Assembly: GCA_020638195.1 (NCBI GenBank)
Contig: JACKJC010000001.1
Location: 733,001-797,000, forward strand
Reading direction: 5' to 3'
DNA from: Methylobacteriaceae bacterium
GTDB lineage: Bacteria > Pseudomonadota > Alphaproteobacteria > Rhizobiales > Beijerinckiaceae
DNA length: 64,000 bases
Within the stretch, counting starts at the first letter, position 1. Each line of letters opens with the position of its first letter. A program made the position numbers and the translations under genes. The notes beneath the pieces are model-generated. The model saw only the letters and a list, made by a program, of their open reading frames with translations. It was not told the origin of the DNA and made no database searches. Of this stretch, positions 1 to 8,364 are shown piece by piece.

Positions 1-1
1 T

Positions 2-511
2 GCAAAGCCGGTCGCCCATTCCGCGTCCGAAACCCAACCCGCGACGTCGGTCGACGCTTTCATCGCGCGTCGCATTCTCATTCTCTCCAACGTATTGCGG
101 CGCGCCGCCGCGATTCGATACCGCCGCCTGCTCGACATTTCCGTCGGCGAATGGGGCGCCATCGCGGAACTCGGCCTGCGCGCGCCCTGTTCGCTGAACG
201 AGCTCGCGCGCGGCCTCGCGCTCGACAAGACGCGGCTCAGCCGCACGGTGTCTGGGCTCGAAAAGCGTGGTCTGGTGCAGCGCCGCGCCAACCCGCGCGA
301 CAACCGGGAAACGCTCATAAGCCTCACGAAATCCGGCGAGCGCGCCTATGCGCGCATGATCGCGGCCGCGCAGGCGAGCAACGATGCGTTGCTGGCGCCT
401 TTCTCGACGGGCGACCGCGCGCAGCTCGTGGCGCTCGTCGATCGCCTGACGGATCGGGCGCGCGATATTCTGGCGCGCGAACAGGAAGACGCGCTTGGCG
501 GCGCCGACTGA
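2..511 (+). CDS. MarR-family transcriptional regulator, 5' end outside window
   Basis: The reading frame is open to the left edge and runs in without an upstream stop, so the true start lies before the window; the first internal start-like codon is TTG at 95. The visible part is a winged-helix MarR protein: a dimerisation helix (FIARRILILSNVLRRAA), then the recognition helix region (SLNELARGLALDKTRLSRTV) and the wing with the family's basic hairpin (RRANPRDNRETLISLT), followed by C-terminal dimer helices. MarR proteins usually repress a neighbouring efflux or catabolic gene in response to a small ligand. The SulP transporter starts 33 bases downstream on the same strand and is the obvious candidate partner, but no ligand can be inferred. 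Confidence 0.85.
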   Translation, partial: AKPVAHSASETQPATSVDAFIARRILILSNVLRRAAAIRYRRLLDISVGEWGAIAELGLRAPCSLNELARGLALDKTRLSRTVSGLEKRGLVQRRANPRDNRETLISLTKSGERAYARMIAAAQASNDALLAPFSTGDRAQLVALVDRLTDRARDILAREQEDALGGAD

Positions 512-544
512 CCCGCGCCCGTTTGCAAGGAAGGCAGCGCTGTC

Positions 545-2164
545 ATGCGCTATGACCTGATCGCGGGCCTTTCGGTCGCGGGACTTCTTCTGCCCGAGGC
601 TGTGGCCTATTCTTCCATCGCCGGGCTTGCGCCGCAGCACGGCCTGTTCGCGGCGGTCGCCGGTTTGCTGGCCTATGCCGCGCTCGGCCGCTCGCGTTAT
701 GCGATTGTGTCCCCGACCTCGTCCTCGGCCGCCATTCTCGCGGCCTCCGCCGCTTCTGTCGCCTTCAACACGCCGCAGGCCCATCGCGAGGCGCTCGCCA
801 TCGGCGCGGTGCTTCTGGCGGGCGCCTTCTTCGTCGTCGCCGGGGCGCTGCGGCTCGGTCGATTGTCGAGTTTCATCTCCCGGCCCGTGCTGCGCGGCTT
901 CGCTTTCGGCCTCGCCATCACAATCGTCGCGCGACAGCTGCCGAACGCGCTCGGCCTCGCTGGCATTTCCGGCAATCCCTTCGTCGTGCTCGGCGCCGTC
1001 GCGCGCCGCTATCACGACTGGAACATGGCGAGCCTCGCGATCGGCGCCGCCGCCCTTCTGGCGTTGCTGGTCTTGAGGCGCTTTCCGCTCCTGCCCGGCG
1101 CCTTCATCGTTCTCGTGGCCGGCGTGATGCTCTCGTTCGGGATCGACCTGCCGGCGCATGGCGTCAAGCTCGTCGGCGCCATCGACATGATCCCGTCCTG
1201 GCCCGGCCTGCCTGATCTTTCCTGGCGGGAATGGACGCGCCTCGCCGAGGTCGCGGCGCCGCTGTTTCTCATCATCTACGCCGAATCCTGGGGCTCGATG
1301 CGCAGCCTTGCGCTGCGCCACGGCGACAGGCTCGACGCCAATCGCGAACTGCTCGCGCTCGGCGCTGCGAATCTGCTGTCGGGTCTCGTGCGCGGCATGC
1401 CGGTCGGCGCAGGCTTTTCAGCTTCCTCCGCGTGCGAGGCGGGCGGCGCGCGCACGCGGCTCGCGGGCTTCGTGGCGGCGCTCGCGATGATCCTGCTCGT
1501 CGCCAACGCCGGGCCCTATATCGCCCGCCTGCCGCAACCCGTGCTCGCCGCTGTCGTGGTCGTCGCGCTCCTGCACGCGCTCGATCCAACGCCGCTTCTG
1601 CGCCTATGGCGCATCGATCGCGATCAATATGTCGCGTTTGCGGCCGCGCTCGGCGTCATGATCTTCGGCGTGGTCGACGGCATGCTGCTTGCGGTGGCGC
1701 TCTCCATCATCGCCATCCTGCAACGTATGGCGACGCCGAAGATCGTCAAACTCGGACGTCTCGGGAACGGTCACGATTTCATCGAGGCTACGGACGCCGG
1801 CGTGGACATCGATCCGCGCATCGAAATTCTGCGGCCGACGGAGCCGCTCTTCTTCGCCAACGCCGATCTCGTTTTCGCCGATATCGTCGCGCGCGTGCGC
1901 GCCAACAGGGCGGCCGAGGCGGTCATCCTCAGCCTCGAGGAGACGCCGAGCCTCGATTCGACCACGCTCGACGGGCTGATCGAATGCGACGCGCAGCTGA
2001 CCGCGCTCGGCAGGCGATTGTTTCTGGCGCGCGTGAAGCAATCGGTTGAGGATACGCTGCGGACGGCCGGCGCGGACGATCTCGCGCGCCGCGCCGCGCA
2101 GAATTTCAGCGTATCGGACGCATGGAAGGCGGCGAACGCCGCGCTCGCGACGCCGCGCGCCTGA
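545..2164 (+). CDS. SulP/SLC26-family anion transporter with STAS domain
   Basis: 539 residues. The N-terminal three quarters is a multi-spanning membrane domain beginning directly with the SulP signature (LPEAVAYSSIAGLAPQHGLF), and the C-terminal part (about residues 420-530) is a cytoplasmic STAS domain (FANADLVFADIVARVRAN, then SLDSTTLDGLIECD). The family moves inorganic anions such as sulfate or bicarbonate, or dicarboxylates, across the inner membrane, usually coupled to H+ or Na+; the substrate cannot be read from sequence. The ATG is preceded by a purine-rich AAGGAAGG. It is slightly short at the N terminus compared with many SulP proteins. It probably shares a transcript with the MarR gene 33 bases upstream. 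Confidence 0.92.
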   Translation: MRYDLIAGLSVAGLLLPEAVAYSSIAGLAPQHGLFAAVAGLLAYAALGRSRYAIVSPTSSSAAILAASAASVAFNTPQAHREALAIGAVLLAGAFFVVAGALRLGRLSSFISRPVLRGFAFGLAITIVARQLPNALGLAGISGNPFVVLGAVARRYHDWNMASLAIGAAALLALLVLRRFPLLPGAFIVLVAGVMLSFGIDLPAHGVKLVGAIDMIPSWPGLPDLSWREWTRLAEVAAPLFLIIYAESWGSMRSLALRHGDRLDANRELLALGAANLLSGLVRGMPVGAGFSASSACEAGGARTRLAGFVAALAMILLVANAGPYIARLPQPVLAAVVVVALLHALDPTPLLRLWRIDRDQYVAFAAALGVMIFGVVDGMLLAVALSIIAILQRMATPKIVKLGRLGNGHDFIEATDAGVDIDPRIEILRPTEPLFFANADLVFADIVARVRANRAAEAVILSLEETPSLDSTTLDGLIECDAQLTALGRRLFLARVKQSVEDTLRTAGADDLARRAAQNFSVSDAWKAANAALATPRA

Positions 2165-2167
2165 AAC

Positions 2168-2797
2168 TCATCGCCAGGCGAACACCGGCTGTTCGAGATG
2201 CGCGACGCGCGTGACGCGCCCCGCCCAAAGCTCCCGAAACTGATAGAGAAACGCCGCCGTCGGCGCATGGATCGTCGAATCCCACATGCGCAGGCGAATG
2301 ACCGGCCGGTCGCTTTCTGGAATCGACAGGAATTCCACGCGCGAATCGTCGGAGAGCTGCGTCATCGGCGCGCGATGCACGGATTGCACCTCGTCCGGGT
2401 TGGGCGTGATCTGCTTGATGCGTCCGCCCCACACGACCACCGGCGTCACGACATAGCCAGAACGCGTCGGATAATCGTCGAGCACGGCGAGCGCGTCGTC
2501 GGACGAAATCTTCAGGCCGAGCTCCTCGTCCAGTTCGCGCAGCGCGGCGTCCACGACCGTTTCGCCCTTGTCGCAACGACCACCCGGCAGGGCCCATTGT
2601 GCGGCGTGGCTGCGCAGGCGCGGCGAGCGGCGCGTGAGCAACAGGCAGGGATCGTTCTTGTTCATGCCGTCGACGACGACCAGCGCGACGGCGGCGTGCT
2701 TCAGGCCCTGCATGTCAGTGGGTTCGGACAGGCGCGTGAAGGAAGCGCAGAGTTCGACGAGTCTTTGGCGGCCGGCGGCGTCGATGGCGAGGGTCAT
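2168..2797 (-). CDS. Nudix hydrolase (CoA-pyrophosphatase-like)
   Basis: 209 residues with a perfect Nudix box, GRCDKGETVVDAALRELDEELGL read as G-x5-E-x7-REL-x-EE-x-G-L, which binds Mg2+ and cleaves nucleoside-diphosphate-linked compounds. Length and the flanking sequence (LLLTRRSPRLRSHAAQWALPGG) resemble the NudL/CoA pyrophosphatase group, but substrate is not certain. I chose the ATG at 2797 (MTLAIDAAG) because longer starts run into the end of the glycosyltransferase gene at 2845; an ATG at 2821 is possible. It is convergent with the SulP gene, with only three bases between the stops. It may be the last gene of the minus-strand glycosyltransferase operon. Confidence 0.85.
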   Translation of the reverse strand: MTLAIDAAGRQRLVELCASFTRLSEPTDMQGLKHAAVALVVVDGMNKNDPCLLLTRRSPRLRSHAAQWALPGGRCDKGETVVDAALRELDEELGLKISSDDALAVLDDYPTRSGYVVTPVVVWGGRIKQITPNPDEVQSVHRAPMTQLSDDSRVEFLSIPESDRPVIRLRMWDSTIHAPTAAFLYQFRELWAGRVTRVAHLEQPVFAWR

Positions 2798-2844
2798 GTT
2801 CTTTGGTCGCACGGCGCGCATGCGCCGGCAACCGCGTGTCGCGC

Positions 2845-4065
2845 CTAGCTGATCAGCGGCGCCGCGATGGATGCGAGGCGGGCGCAATAGGCCGCCTCGC
2901 TGAAATGCGCCTCATAGGCGGCGCGCGTCGCGCTGGCTTCGCGCTCGGCGCGCGTCGACGTCGGCGCCTCGGCCGCCGCGCGAAGGGCGGCTGCAAAAGC
3001 CTCGGCCGCGTCGACCAGCGTGACATTGGAGAGCGACGCCGGATCGAGATTCATGCCACGAAAGGCGTGGGGCGTGGCGATCAGCGGCAGGCCGCTCGCC
3101 ATGGCTTCCACGCTCTTGATCGACAGGCCGGTGCCGCTCGTCGTCGGCAGCAGCGCCAGCTTCGCATGGGCGTAGATGTCGCCGATATGTTCGACGCGGC
3201 CGGCGAACCAGTCGCGATATTTTTCATGCAGCGCCGCATCGGCGGATTTCACGCCGCCCGCCACCGAGCCGTAGATGCGCACCGCGACGTCGGGCGCGCG
3301 CGGCGCGACTTCGCGCAAGAACCACAGCGCGCTTTCCACATTGGCGCGGTTCCAGCTCGACACCAGCACGATCTCGGCGCCGCCGGGCCCCGTCGGCACG
3401 GGCGGCACGGCGGGATAGATCAATTCGTGCCGCTTTTCGGGCAGCAGCTTGCGGAAGGCCTCGTCTTCCTCGGCGTTGAGATGCAGTAGGACGTCGGCCT
3501 GGCGCATCAGCTCGAGTTCACGGCCCAGCATCTGTTCGTAATTCGCGAGCGGCCGCAGCCACGGCAGGCCTTCGTTCATGATCACGAACTGGCGCGCCTG
3601 AAGATCATGCGAATCCATCAGCACGGGCGCCTTGCCCCTGGCGAGCCTCAGCGCGACCGGCATGCAGAAAAAATGATTGCAATGGACGATGTCGAAGGTC
3701 TCGTCCGTCAATGCGGTCGGCAGTTTCGCGCGCGAAATCATGCCGGCGCGAATAACGGCCTGATCGCCATGGATATAAGGCCAGAGCACCTTGCCCAGAA
3801 ATGCCGGCGCGAACACGGACGACAGCGGCGCGCCGACACAATGGCGTTCGTGCGCGTCCAGTTCTGGCGTCGCCGTCGTAAAATTCTTCCAGATCCAGCC
3901 GCGCTCGGAAACGAAGCCCGGCTGGTCGGAACAGGCGATGGTGACGACGCGCGCGCCAAGCTGCGTCCAGGCCTCGATCTGGCCGAGAACGACCTGATAG
4001 GTGCCGCAGCTGTGCCAGGCCGGATGGACGATGGCGACGGTCCGCCCTTCGAACGGGCCTTTCAT
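2845..4065 (-). CDS. GT4-like glycosyltransferase A
   Basis: 406 residues, GT-B fold. The N-terminal half starts with a beta-strand and loop (VAIVHPAWHSCGTYQV) that is nearly repeated in the upstream gene. The C-terminal half carries the donor-site motif of group 1 transferases (GTGLSIKSVEAMASGLPLIAT), equivalent to the E-x7-E element. Start ATG overlaps the stop of the upstream paralogue by four bases (ATGA), so the two are translationally coupled. Such enzymes transfer a sugar from a nucleotide-sugar donor to a growing glycan or glycolipid on the cytoplasmic side. Context (exporter, ceramide glucosyltransferase-like gene) suggests surface glycan or glycolipid assembly; acceptor and sugar are unknown. 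Confidence 0.85.
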   Translation of the reverse strand: MKGPFEGRTVAIVHPAWHSCGTYQVVLGQIEAWTQLGARVVTIACSDQPGFVSERGWIWKNFTTATPELDAHERHCVGAPLSSVFAPAFLGKVLWPYIHGDQAVIRAGMISRAKLPTALTDETFDIVHCNHFFCMPVALRLARGKAPVLMDSHDLQARQFVIMNEGLPWLRPLANYEQMLGRELELMRQADVLLHLNAEEDEAFRKLLPEKRHELIYPAVPPVPTGPGGAEIVLVSSWNRANVESALWFLREVAPRAPDVAVRIYGSVAGGVKSADAALHEKYRDWFAGRVEHIGDIYAHAKLALLPTTSGTGLSIKSVEAMASGLPLIATPHAFRGMNLDPASLSNVTLVDAAEAFAAALRAAAEAPTSTRAEREASATRAAYEAHFSEAAYCARLASIAAPLIS

Positions 4066-5354
4066 CGCGTCACCAGCGGCAGAACGATGTCGCGGATTTT
4101 TTCGGCATAGGCGTCGTGCGAGAAATTGGCGAGGTAGAACTTGCGCGTGTCGCTTGTTTCACGCGCGGCGCCCGAGGCCATGGTATTAGTCGCGGGCCCG
4201 GCGATGGCGGCGGCTTCGAGCGCTGTCGCAAAACCTTCCGCATTCTCGCACAGCGTGACATTGGCGAGCGCCCTCGGATCGATCTTCATGCCGCGAAAGG
4301 CCTGCGGCGTCGCGATCAGCGGCGCGCCGGAGGAGAGCGCCTCCACCGCCTTGATCGACAGGCCGTGCCCCTCTGTCGTCGGCAGCAGCACGAGCCCGGC
4401 ATTGGCGTAGATCGCGCCGATATCGTCGACACGGCCGAGAAACAGATGCTTCCACCTCTCGTAGAGCGCGGGATTGCGGGCCTTCAGCGCGCCATCGACA
4501 TTGCCGGCGATCTTCACCTGCGCATGTGGCGCTTGCGGCGCGACATGTTCGAGAAACCATTCGACGCTGAGCGTGTTCGGAAAATTCCCGCTCGCCACGA
4601 TCACGATCGTCTCGCCGCCGGGCCCCGTCGGCGCTTCCTCGACGGCGGGATAGACCAGCGCATTGCGCATCTCGGGCAGGAGCTTCTCGAACGTGTCCCA
4701 CTCCTCGGCATTGAGATGCACGAGAAGATCGGCCATGCGCAGAAATTCGAGCTCGGTCTCCAGCAATTCGTCGTAGATCGCGCGCGGCGGGATGACGAAA
4801 ATGCCTTCATTGCGCAGGTCGTATTGCAGCGCCTGCACGTCCTGCGTCTCGATCACGAGCGGCGCTGTCGCCGACAGGTTGCGCGCGGCCGGGATGCAGA
4901 AGAAATGGTTGCAATGGATCAGGTCGATCGTTCGCCCCGCAAGCGCGTCCGGCAAGCGCGCGAATTTCGTCATCGCGGCGGTGGCGCGCGCATGGTCGCC
5001 ATGGATCAGCGGCCAGTAGATTTCGCTCCAGAAGGCGGGCCGCGCGAAAACCGAAGCGGGCATGTTGGCGTAGAAGCGCTCGTCGGCCGGCATGTCCTGC
5101 GTATGGGATATGTAGTCGCGCCAGCGCGGGCTCTCGAGGTCAGACTGGCCGGGCGGCCATTCCCGCACGGCGAGTGAGATCACATGCGCGCCCAGACGCT
5201 TGTAGACGGCGGCCTGGCTGACGTTGACCTGATAGGAGCCGCAGGAATGCCATGCCGCATGAACGACCGCCACCGTCTTGCCGGCGAGCGGAAGTCCCTG
5301 ATCTGCAACATCTTTGGAGGCGGTCAGCGTCAATTCGTCGTTCCGGCCGGTCAT
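4062..5354 (-). CDS. GT4-like glycosyltransferase B
   Basis: 430 residues and a clear paralogue of the downstream gene: shared N-terminal VAVVHAAWHSCGSYQV, shared HCNHFFC motif in mid-protein, and shared donor-site block (GHGLSIKAVEALSSGAPLIAT). It has a short N-terminal extension before the first strand. First gene of the minus-strand pair; its promoter must lie in the 102-base divergent gap to the GT8-like gene. Two similar but distinct transferases side by side suggest consecutive additions to one glycan. No membrane segments are visible. Confidence 0.85.
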   Translation of the reverse strand: MTGRNDELTLTASKDVADQGLPLAGKTVAVVHAAWHSCGSYQVNVSQAAVYKRLGAHVISLAVREWPPGQSDLESPRWRDYISHTQDMPADERFYANMPASVFARPAFWSEIYWPLIHGDHARATAAMTKFARLPDALAGRTIDLIHCNHFFCIPAARNLSATAPLVIETQDVQALQYDLRNEGIFVIPPRAIYDELLETELEFLRMADLLVHLNAEEWDTFEKLLPEMRNALVYPAVEEAPTGPGGETIVIVASGNFPNTLSVEWFLEHVAPQAPHAQVKIAGNVDGALKARNPALYERWKHLFLGRVDDIGAIYANAGLVLLPTTEGHGLSIKAVEALSSGAPLIATPQAFRGMKIDPRALANVTLCENAEGFATALEAAAIAGPATNTMASGAARETSDTRKFYLANFSHDAYAEKIRDIVLPLVTR

Positions 5355-5456
5355 TGAGGCCTATTGTCTAGGCGGCCCCGGATATGGGACAAGGCGCCCG
5401 CGCGCGCCGGGTCCGGAAAGCCTTGGATCGGCGGGCCCTGATTTAAGGACTATTGC

Positions 5457-6308
5457 GTGTCGAATCCAGAGCAAACGGCCGCGGCCCCGAAGCGGGGCAT
5501 GGCCATCGTCGCCAATGACAAGATCGCGGAATGGCTGCTGCCCTTCCTCGAGAGCTGGAAGCGCCACGACGCCCATATTCCACTCTATCTGATTCCCTAC
5601 GACGACAATCTGACGATCACCCGCAAGGCCGCGCGCGCCTACGGGGTGGAGATGGTCGAAGAGGTCGACAAGCGCGTCGATCGGCTGGCGGCGGACCTCT
5701 ATCCGCTCTTTCCGGGCTATCGCCGTCGTCTGCGCAAGCTCCAGTCGCTCGCCCTGCCGCTCGACGAGGTCATCTACATCGACGTCGATATTGTCCTGTT
5801 CCGCGATTTCTCGCCCATGTTCGGGCTTTTGACGAAGGGCGAGACGGAATTCATTATCGCCTCGCCGTCCTTCGAATATGTCTACAACAAGAAAAAGGAC
5901 GAATATCCCGACCTGAAGGACGCGCTTCTGTTCAACGATGGATATTTCGTCACGTCGAACAAATTCCTCGATCTCGACATGTTCGTCGACACAATGACGC
6001 GTGACGCCAAACTGTTCCACAAGGTGCGCAAGCGCGGCATGCTGTTCGCCCAGCCAGTGGTGAATTTCACCTGCCACCGTAACGGCATAAAGATCCGCCT
6101 GATGTCGGACCTCATCCCCAACGCCTCGCACGAAACGTTCTACAAAGCCAAGGGCGTCACGTTCAAAGACGGCGCCCCGCTGGATTTCCAGGGCAAGGAA
6201 ATCTACTTCTGCCATTGGGCCGGGCTGCAGAGCACGCCCTCCAAGCTCGCTTTCGACGCGGCGTGGAAGGACTATTCGGACGCCGCCTGGGCGAAGGTCG
6301 GGCGGTGA
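5457..6308 (+). CDS. GT8-like nucleotide-sugar transferase
   Basis: 283 residues starting at GTG 5457. The core is a GT-A (nucleotide-diphospho-sugar transferase) fold with the metal-binding DxD in VIYIDVDIVLFRDF, preceded by the KLQSLALPLDEVIYID strand typical of glycogenin/GT8-like enzymes, and a late HWAG that resembles the H-x-x-G metal/donor motif of that group. Probably transfers a hexose or similar sugar to a glycan in the cytoplasm. It is divergent from the two GT4 genes and followed after 90 bases by the LptF-like permease. Exact family and substrate are not certain. Confidence 0.75.
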   Translation: MSNPEQTAAAPKRGMAIVANDKIAEWLLPFLESWKRHDAHIPLYLIPYDDNLTITRKAARAYGVEMVEEVDKRVDRLAADLYPLFPGYRRRLRKLQSLALPLDEVIYIDVDIVLFRDFSPMFGLLTKGETEFIIASPSFEYVYNKKKDEYPDLKDALLFNDGYFVTSNKFLDLDMFVDTMTRDAKLFHKVRKRGMLFAQPVVNFTCHRNGIKIRLMSDLIPNASHETFYKAKGVTFKDGAPLDFQGKEIYFCHWAGLQSTPSKLAFDAAWKDYSDAAWAKVGR

Positions 6309-6328
6309 TGGTGCGCGAGTTGTGGAAC

Positions 6329-6352
6329 TCCCCTCCCCACATGGGGGGAGGG
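6329..6352. repeat. short CCTCCCC-type inverted repeat
   Basis: A hairpin of the form CTCCCCTCCCC-ACAT-GGGGGGAGGGA sits between the GT8-like gene and the LptF-like gene. It matches the outer arms of the longer elements at about 40.8 and 45.6 kb and looks like a remnant of that repeat family. It could also weaken transcription between the two genes. Confidence 0.5.
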
Positions 6353-6398
6353 AATCTCATTCCGCCAAGTCGCGCATCTATTGGACCGTCCTGAACAA

Positions 6399-7550
6399 AT
6401 GGACCAGACGCCGCGCATCCTCTCTCTCTATCTCGGCAAACGTGTGCTCATCACGACGCTGGTCGTGCAGGTCGCCCTCACGATCCCCGTTGTCCTCTCC
6501 GCCCTGTTCCACCAATTGCCGCCGGCCGCGCTACGCGGCGGCCTGCTCGGCCCCGCGCTCGTCGGCACGCTGCCGACCGTCACCTATATCGCACTGCCGA
6601 TCTCCGTCGGCGTCGCCGCCGCGCTCGAATTTTCGCGCATGTCGTCGGAGGGCATGGTCGCCGTGCTCTATTCGCTCAGGCTGTCGGCCTGGTCGATCGC
6701 GCGGCCGGCGATCGTCTGCGCGCTGGCCGCCACGGCCTTCGGCTATTTCTGCTCCTGCTGGCTCGCCCCGCGCTATGTCGGCGCCATGCACGACGTGCTC
6801 AACGTCATCCGCCACTCGCTCAACCACCGCATGCTCGAGCCCGGCCAGTTCTATTCCTTCGACGAGGGTCGGCGCATCGTCTATTTCGAGCGCTGGGAGA
6901 CGCCCGACATCGCCGCAAATATCTTCATCCGCCAGCGCTCGGCCGAGAAGAAGGTCGAGGAAACGATCACCGCGAGCCGCGCGGAATTCCGCCGCAACGA
7001 CTTCAGCGTCGTGATGATCCTCACTCATGGCCAGATCCAGAGCCGCCCGGACGACGGCCGGCGCGTACGCGTGTCGGATTTCGACGAATATGCGATCTCC
7101 CTGCCGATGCAGGGCGCCAAGGCCCTGCCGTCGCGCAACTGGAAGGGCGTGTTCGAATTGAACATGCGGGATTTTCTCGCCTACATGAAATACGCCATGG
7201 TCGACCGCCGCAATTTCGCGGAATGGGCGTCGGAGGCGGTGAAGCGCTTGGTGATTCCGGCGCTGGCGCTCGCGCATACGCTGCTCGGCATCGGCCTCGT
7301 GCTCAATGTCGCGAGCGCGACCGGGCGCCGCTCGGCTGCGGGGGGCGCTGCGGTCGCGGTCCTGCCGGCCGTCCATATCGGCATTCTGGTCGCCGCCGAA
7401 ACGCTCATCCGCGCCAATCCGGCGCTGGCGATTTTCGTGATCGGGCTGGCGCTGGCGGAAATCGCCTTTGGAATCTGGCTGATTCAGCGCCAGACGATCG
7501 GCGATGCGAAACGGGCTGCTCCGGCCATGCCCGCGCTGGCGGGGGCCTGA
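6399..7550 (+). CDS. LptF/LptG-family permease
   Basis: 383 residues from ATG 6399 (a TTG 18 bases earlier is possible). Topology fits the YjgP/YjgQ (LptF/G) family: about three membrane helices in the first 110 residues, a periplasmic domain at about 120-280 (QFYSFDEGRRIVYFERWE through VFELNMRDFLAY), and three C-terminal helices. In the Lpt machine, LptF and LptG form the membrane heterodimer that loads LPS into the periplasmic bridge. Here only one gene is present, with no LptG or LptB partner beside it, and it lies among glycosyltransferase and lipid genes. A dedicated permease for another outer-membrane glycolipid is a reasonable inference. Alternative: the normal LptF placed out of context. 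Confidence 0.75.
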   Translation: MDQTPRILSLYLGKRVLITTLVVQVALTIPVVLSALFHQLPPAALRGGLLGPALVGTLPTVTYIALPISVGVAAALEFSRMSSEGMVAVLYSLRLSAWSIARPAIVCALAATAFGYFCSCWLAPRYVGAMHDVLNVIRHSLNHRMLEPGQFYSFDEGRRIVYFERWETPDIAANIFIRQRSAEKKVEETITASRAEFRRNDFSVVMILTHGQIQSRPDDGRRVRVSDFDEYAISLPMQGAKALPSRNWKGVFELNMRDFLAYMKYAMVDRRNFAEWASEAVKRLVIPALALAHTLLGIGLVLNVASATGRRSAAGGAAVAVLPAVHIGILVAAETLIRANPALAIFVIGLALAEIAFGIWLIQRQTIGDAKRAAPAMPALAGA

Positions 7551-7581
7551 TACTGAACCCTCGTCTTGAGGACTTTGCGTC

Positions 7582-8364
7582 CTAAGCCGCCTCGCCGCCG
7601 CCGATCACCGCATTCGCCTCGTCCTCGTCGTCCTTGCGCACGGCGGCTTTGTAGCGGGGGATGATCTCGTCGGGGTCGCCGACCTCGCGCACCACGCCAG
7701 CGTCAATCCAGATCACTCGGTCGCAGAGCGTGCGCAGATAGTCGAGCCCGTGCGAGACGACCAGAATCGTGCCGCGCTTGGAGAATTCCGCGATGAAATT
7801 CTCGCACTTCTGCGCGAAAGCCTCGTCGCCGACCGACAGCGCCTCATCGACGATGAGAATATCGGCGTCGACATGGGCGCAGATCGCGAAGGCGAGGCGC
7901 GCCACCATGCCGCTGGAATAGAGCTTCATCGGCTGGTCGAAGAACATGCCGATTTCGGCGAAATCGGCGATCTGGTCGAGCTTGGCGACGATTTCCTTGC
8001 GCTTCAGCCCGAGGATCGCGCCGCCGATGATGGCGTTCTCGCGACCGGTCAGCGCGCCGTCGAAGCCCGAGCCGAGCGCCAGGATCGGCGCGATCCGGCC
8101 GTCGATCGCGACCGAACCCGTCGTCGGCTTGGTGATGCCGCACAGAATTTGCAGCAGCGTCGTCTTGCCGGCGCCGTTGCGGCCGATGATGCCGACGCAC
8201 TCGCCCTTCTTGATATCGAAGGTAACGTCGCGCAGCACCCAGTGCTTCTTGTAGTAGGTCTTGGCCCAGCCGAAGAGCGCCTGCATCAGCTGGTCGTTGC
8301 GATGCAGGTAGAGCTGGAAGGCCTTGCCGGCGTTGCGACAGGAGATCGCGAAATCAGAGGACAT
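7582..8364 (-). CDS. Wzt/KpsT-type ABC transporter ATPase
   Basis: 260 residues: Walker A GRNGAGKTT, signature YSSGMVARL (the SSGM variant typical of polysaccharide exporters), Walker B DILIVDEALSVGD, and the switch histidine in VVSHGLDYL. Length matches short Wzt/KpsT ATPases without a carbohydrate-binding C-terminal domain. Its start overlaps the end of the permease gene by 11 bases, so they form one exporter. Such transporters move undecaprenyl- or lipid-linked glycans (O antigen, capsule, teichoic-acid-like polymers) across the inner membrane. Substrate here is presumably the product of the surrounding glycosyltransferases. Confidence 0.9.
   Translation of the reverse strand: MSSDFAISCRNAGKAFQLYLHRNDQLMQALFGWAKTYYKKHWVLRDVTFDIKKGECVGIIGRNGAGKTTLLQILCGITKPTTGSVAIDGRIAPILALGSGFDGALTGRENAIIGGAILGLKRKEIVAKLDQIADFAEIGMFFDQPMKLYSSGMVARLAFAICAHVDADILIVDEALSVGDEAFAQKCENFIAEFSKRGTILVVSHGLDYLRTLCDRVIWIDAGVVREVGDPDEIIPRYKAAVRKDDEDEANAVIGGGEAA

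Noticed and set aside
5355..5456. Possible promoter TTGTCC-N17-AGACAA for the GT4 pair
   Set aside because: The -10 match is too weak to list as a feature, although some promoter must lie in this gap.
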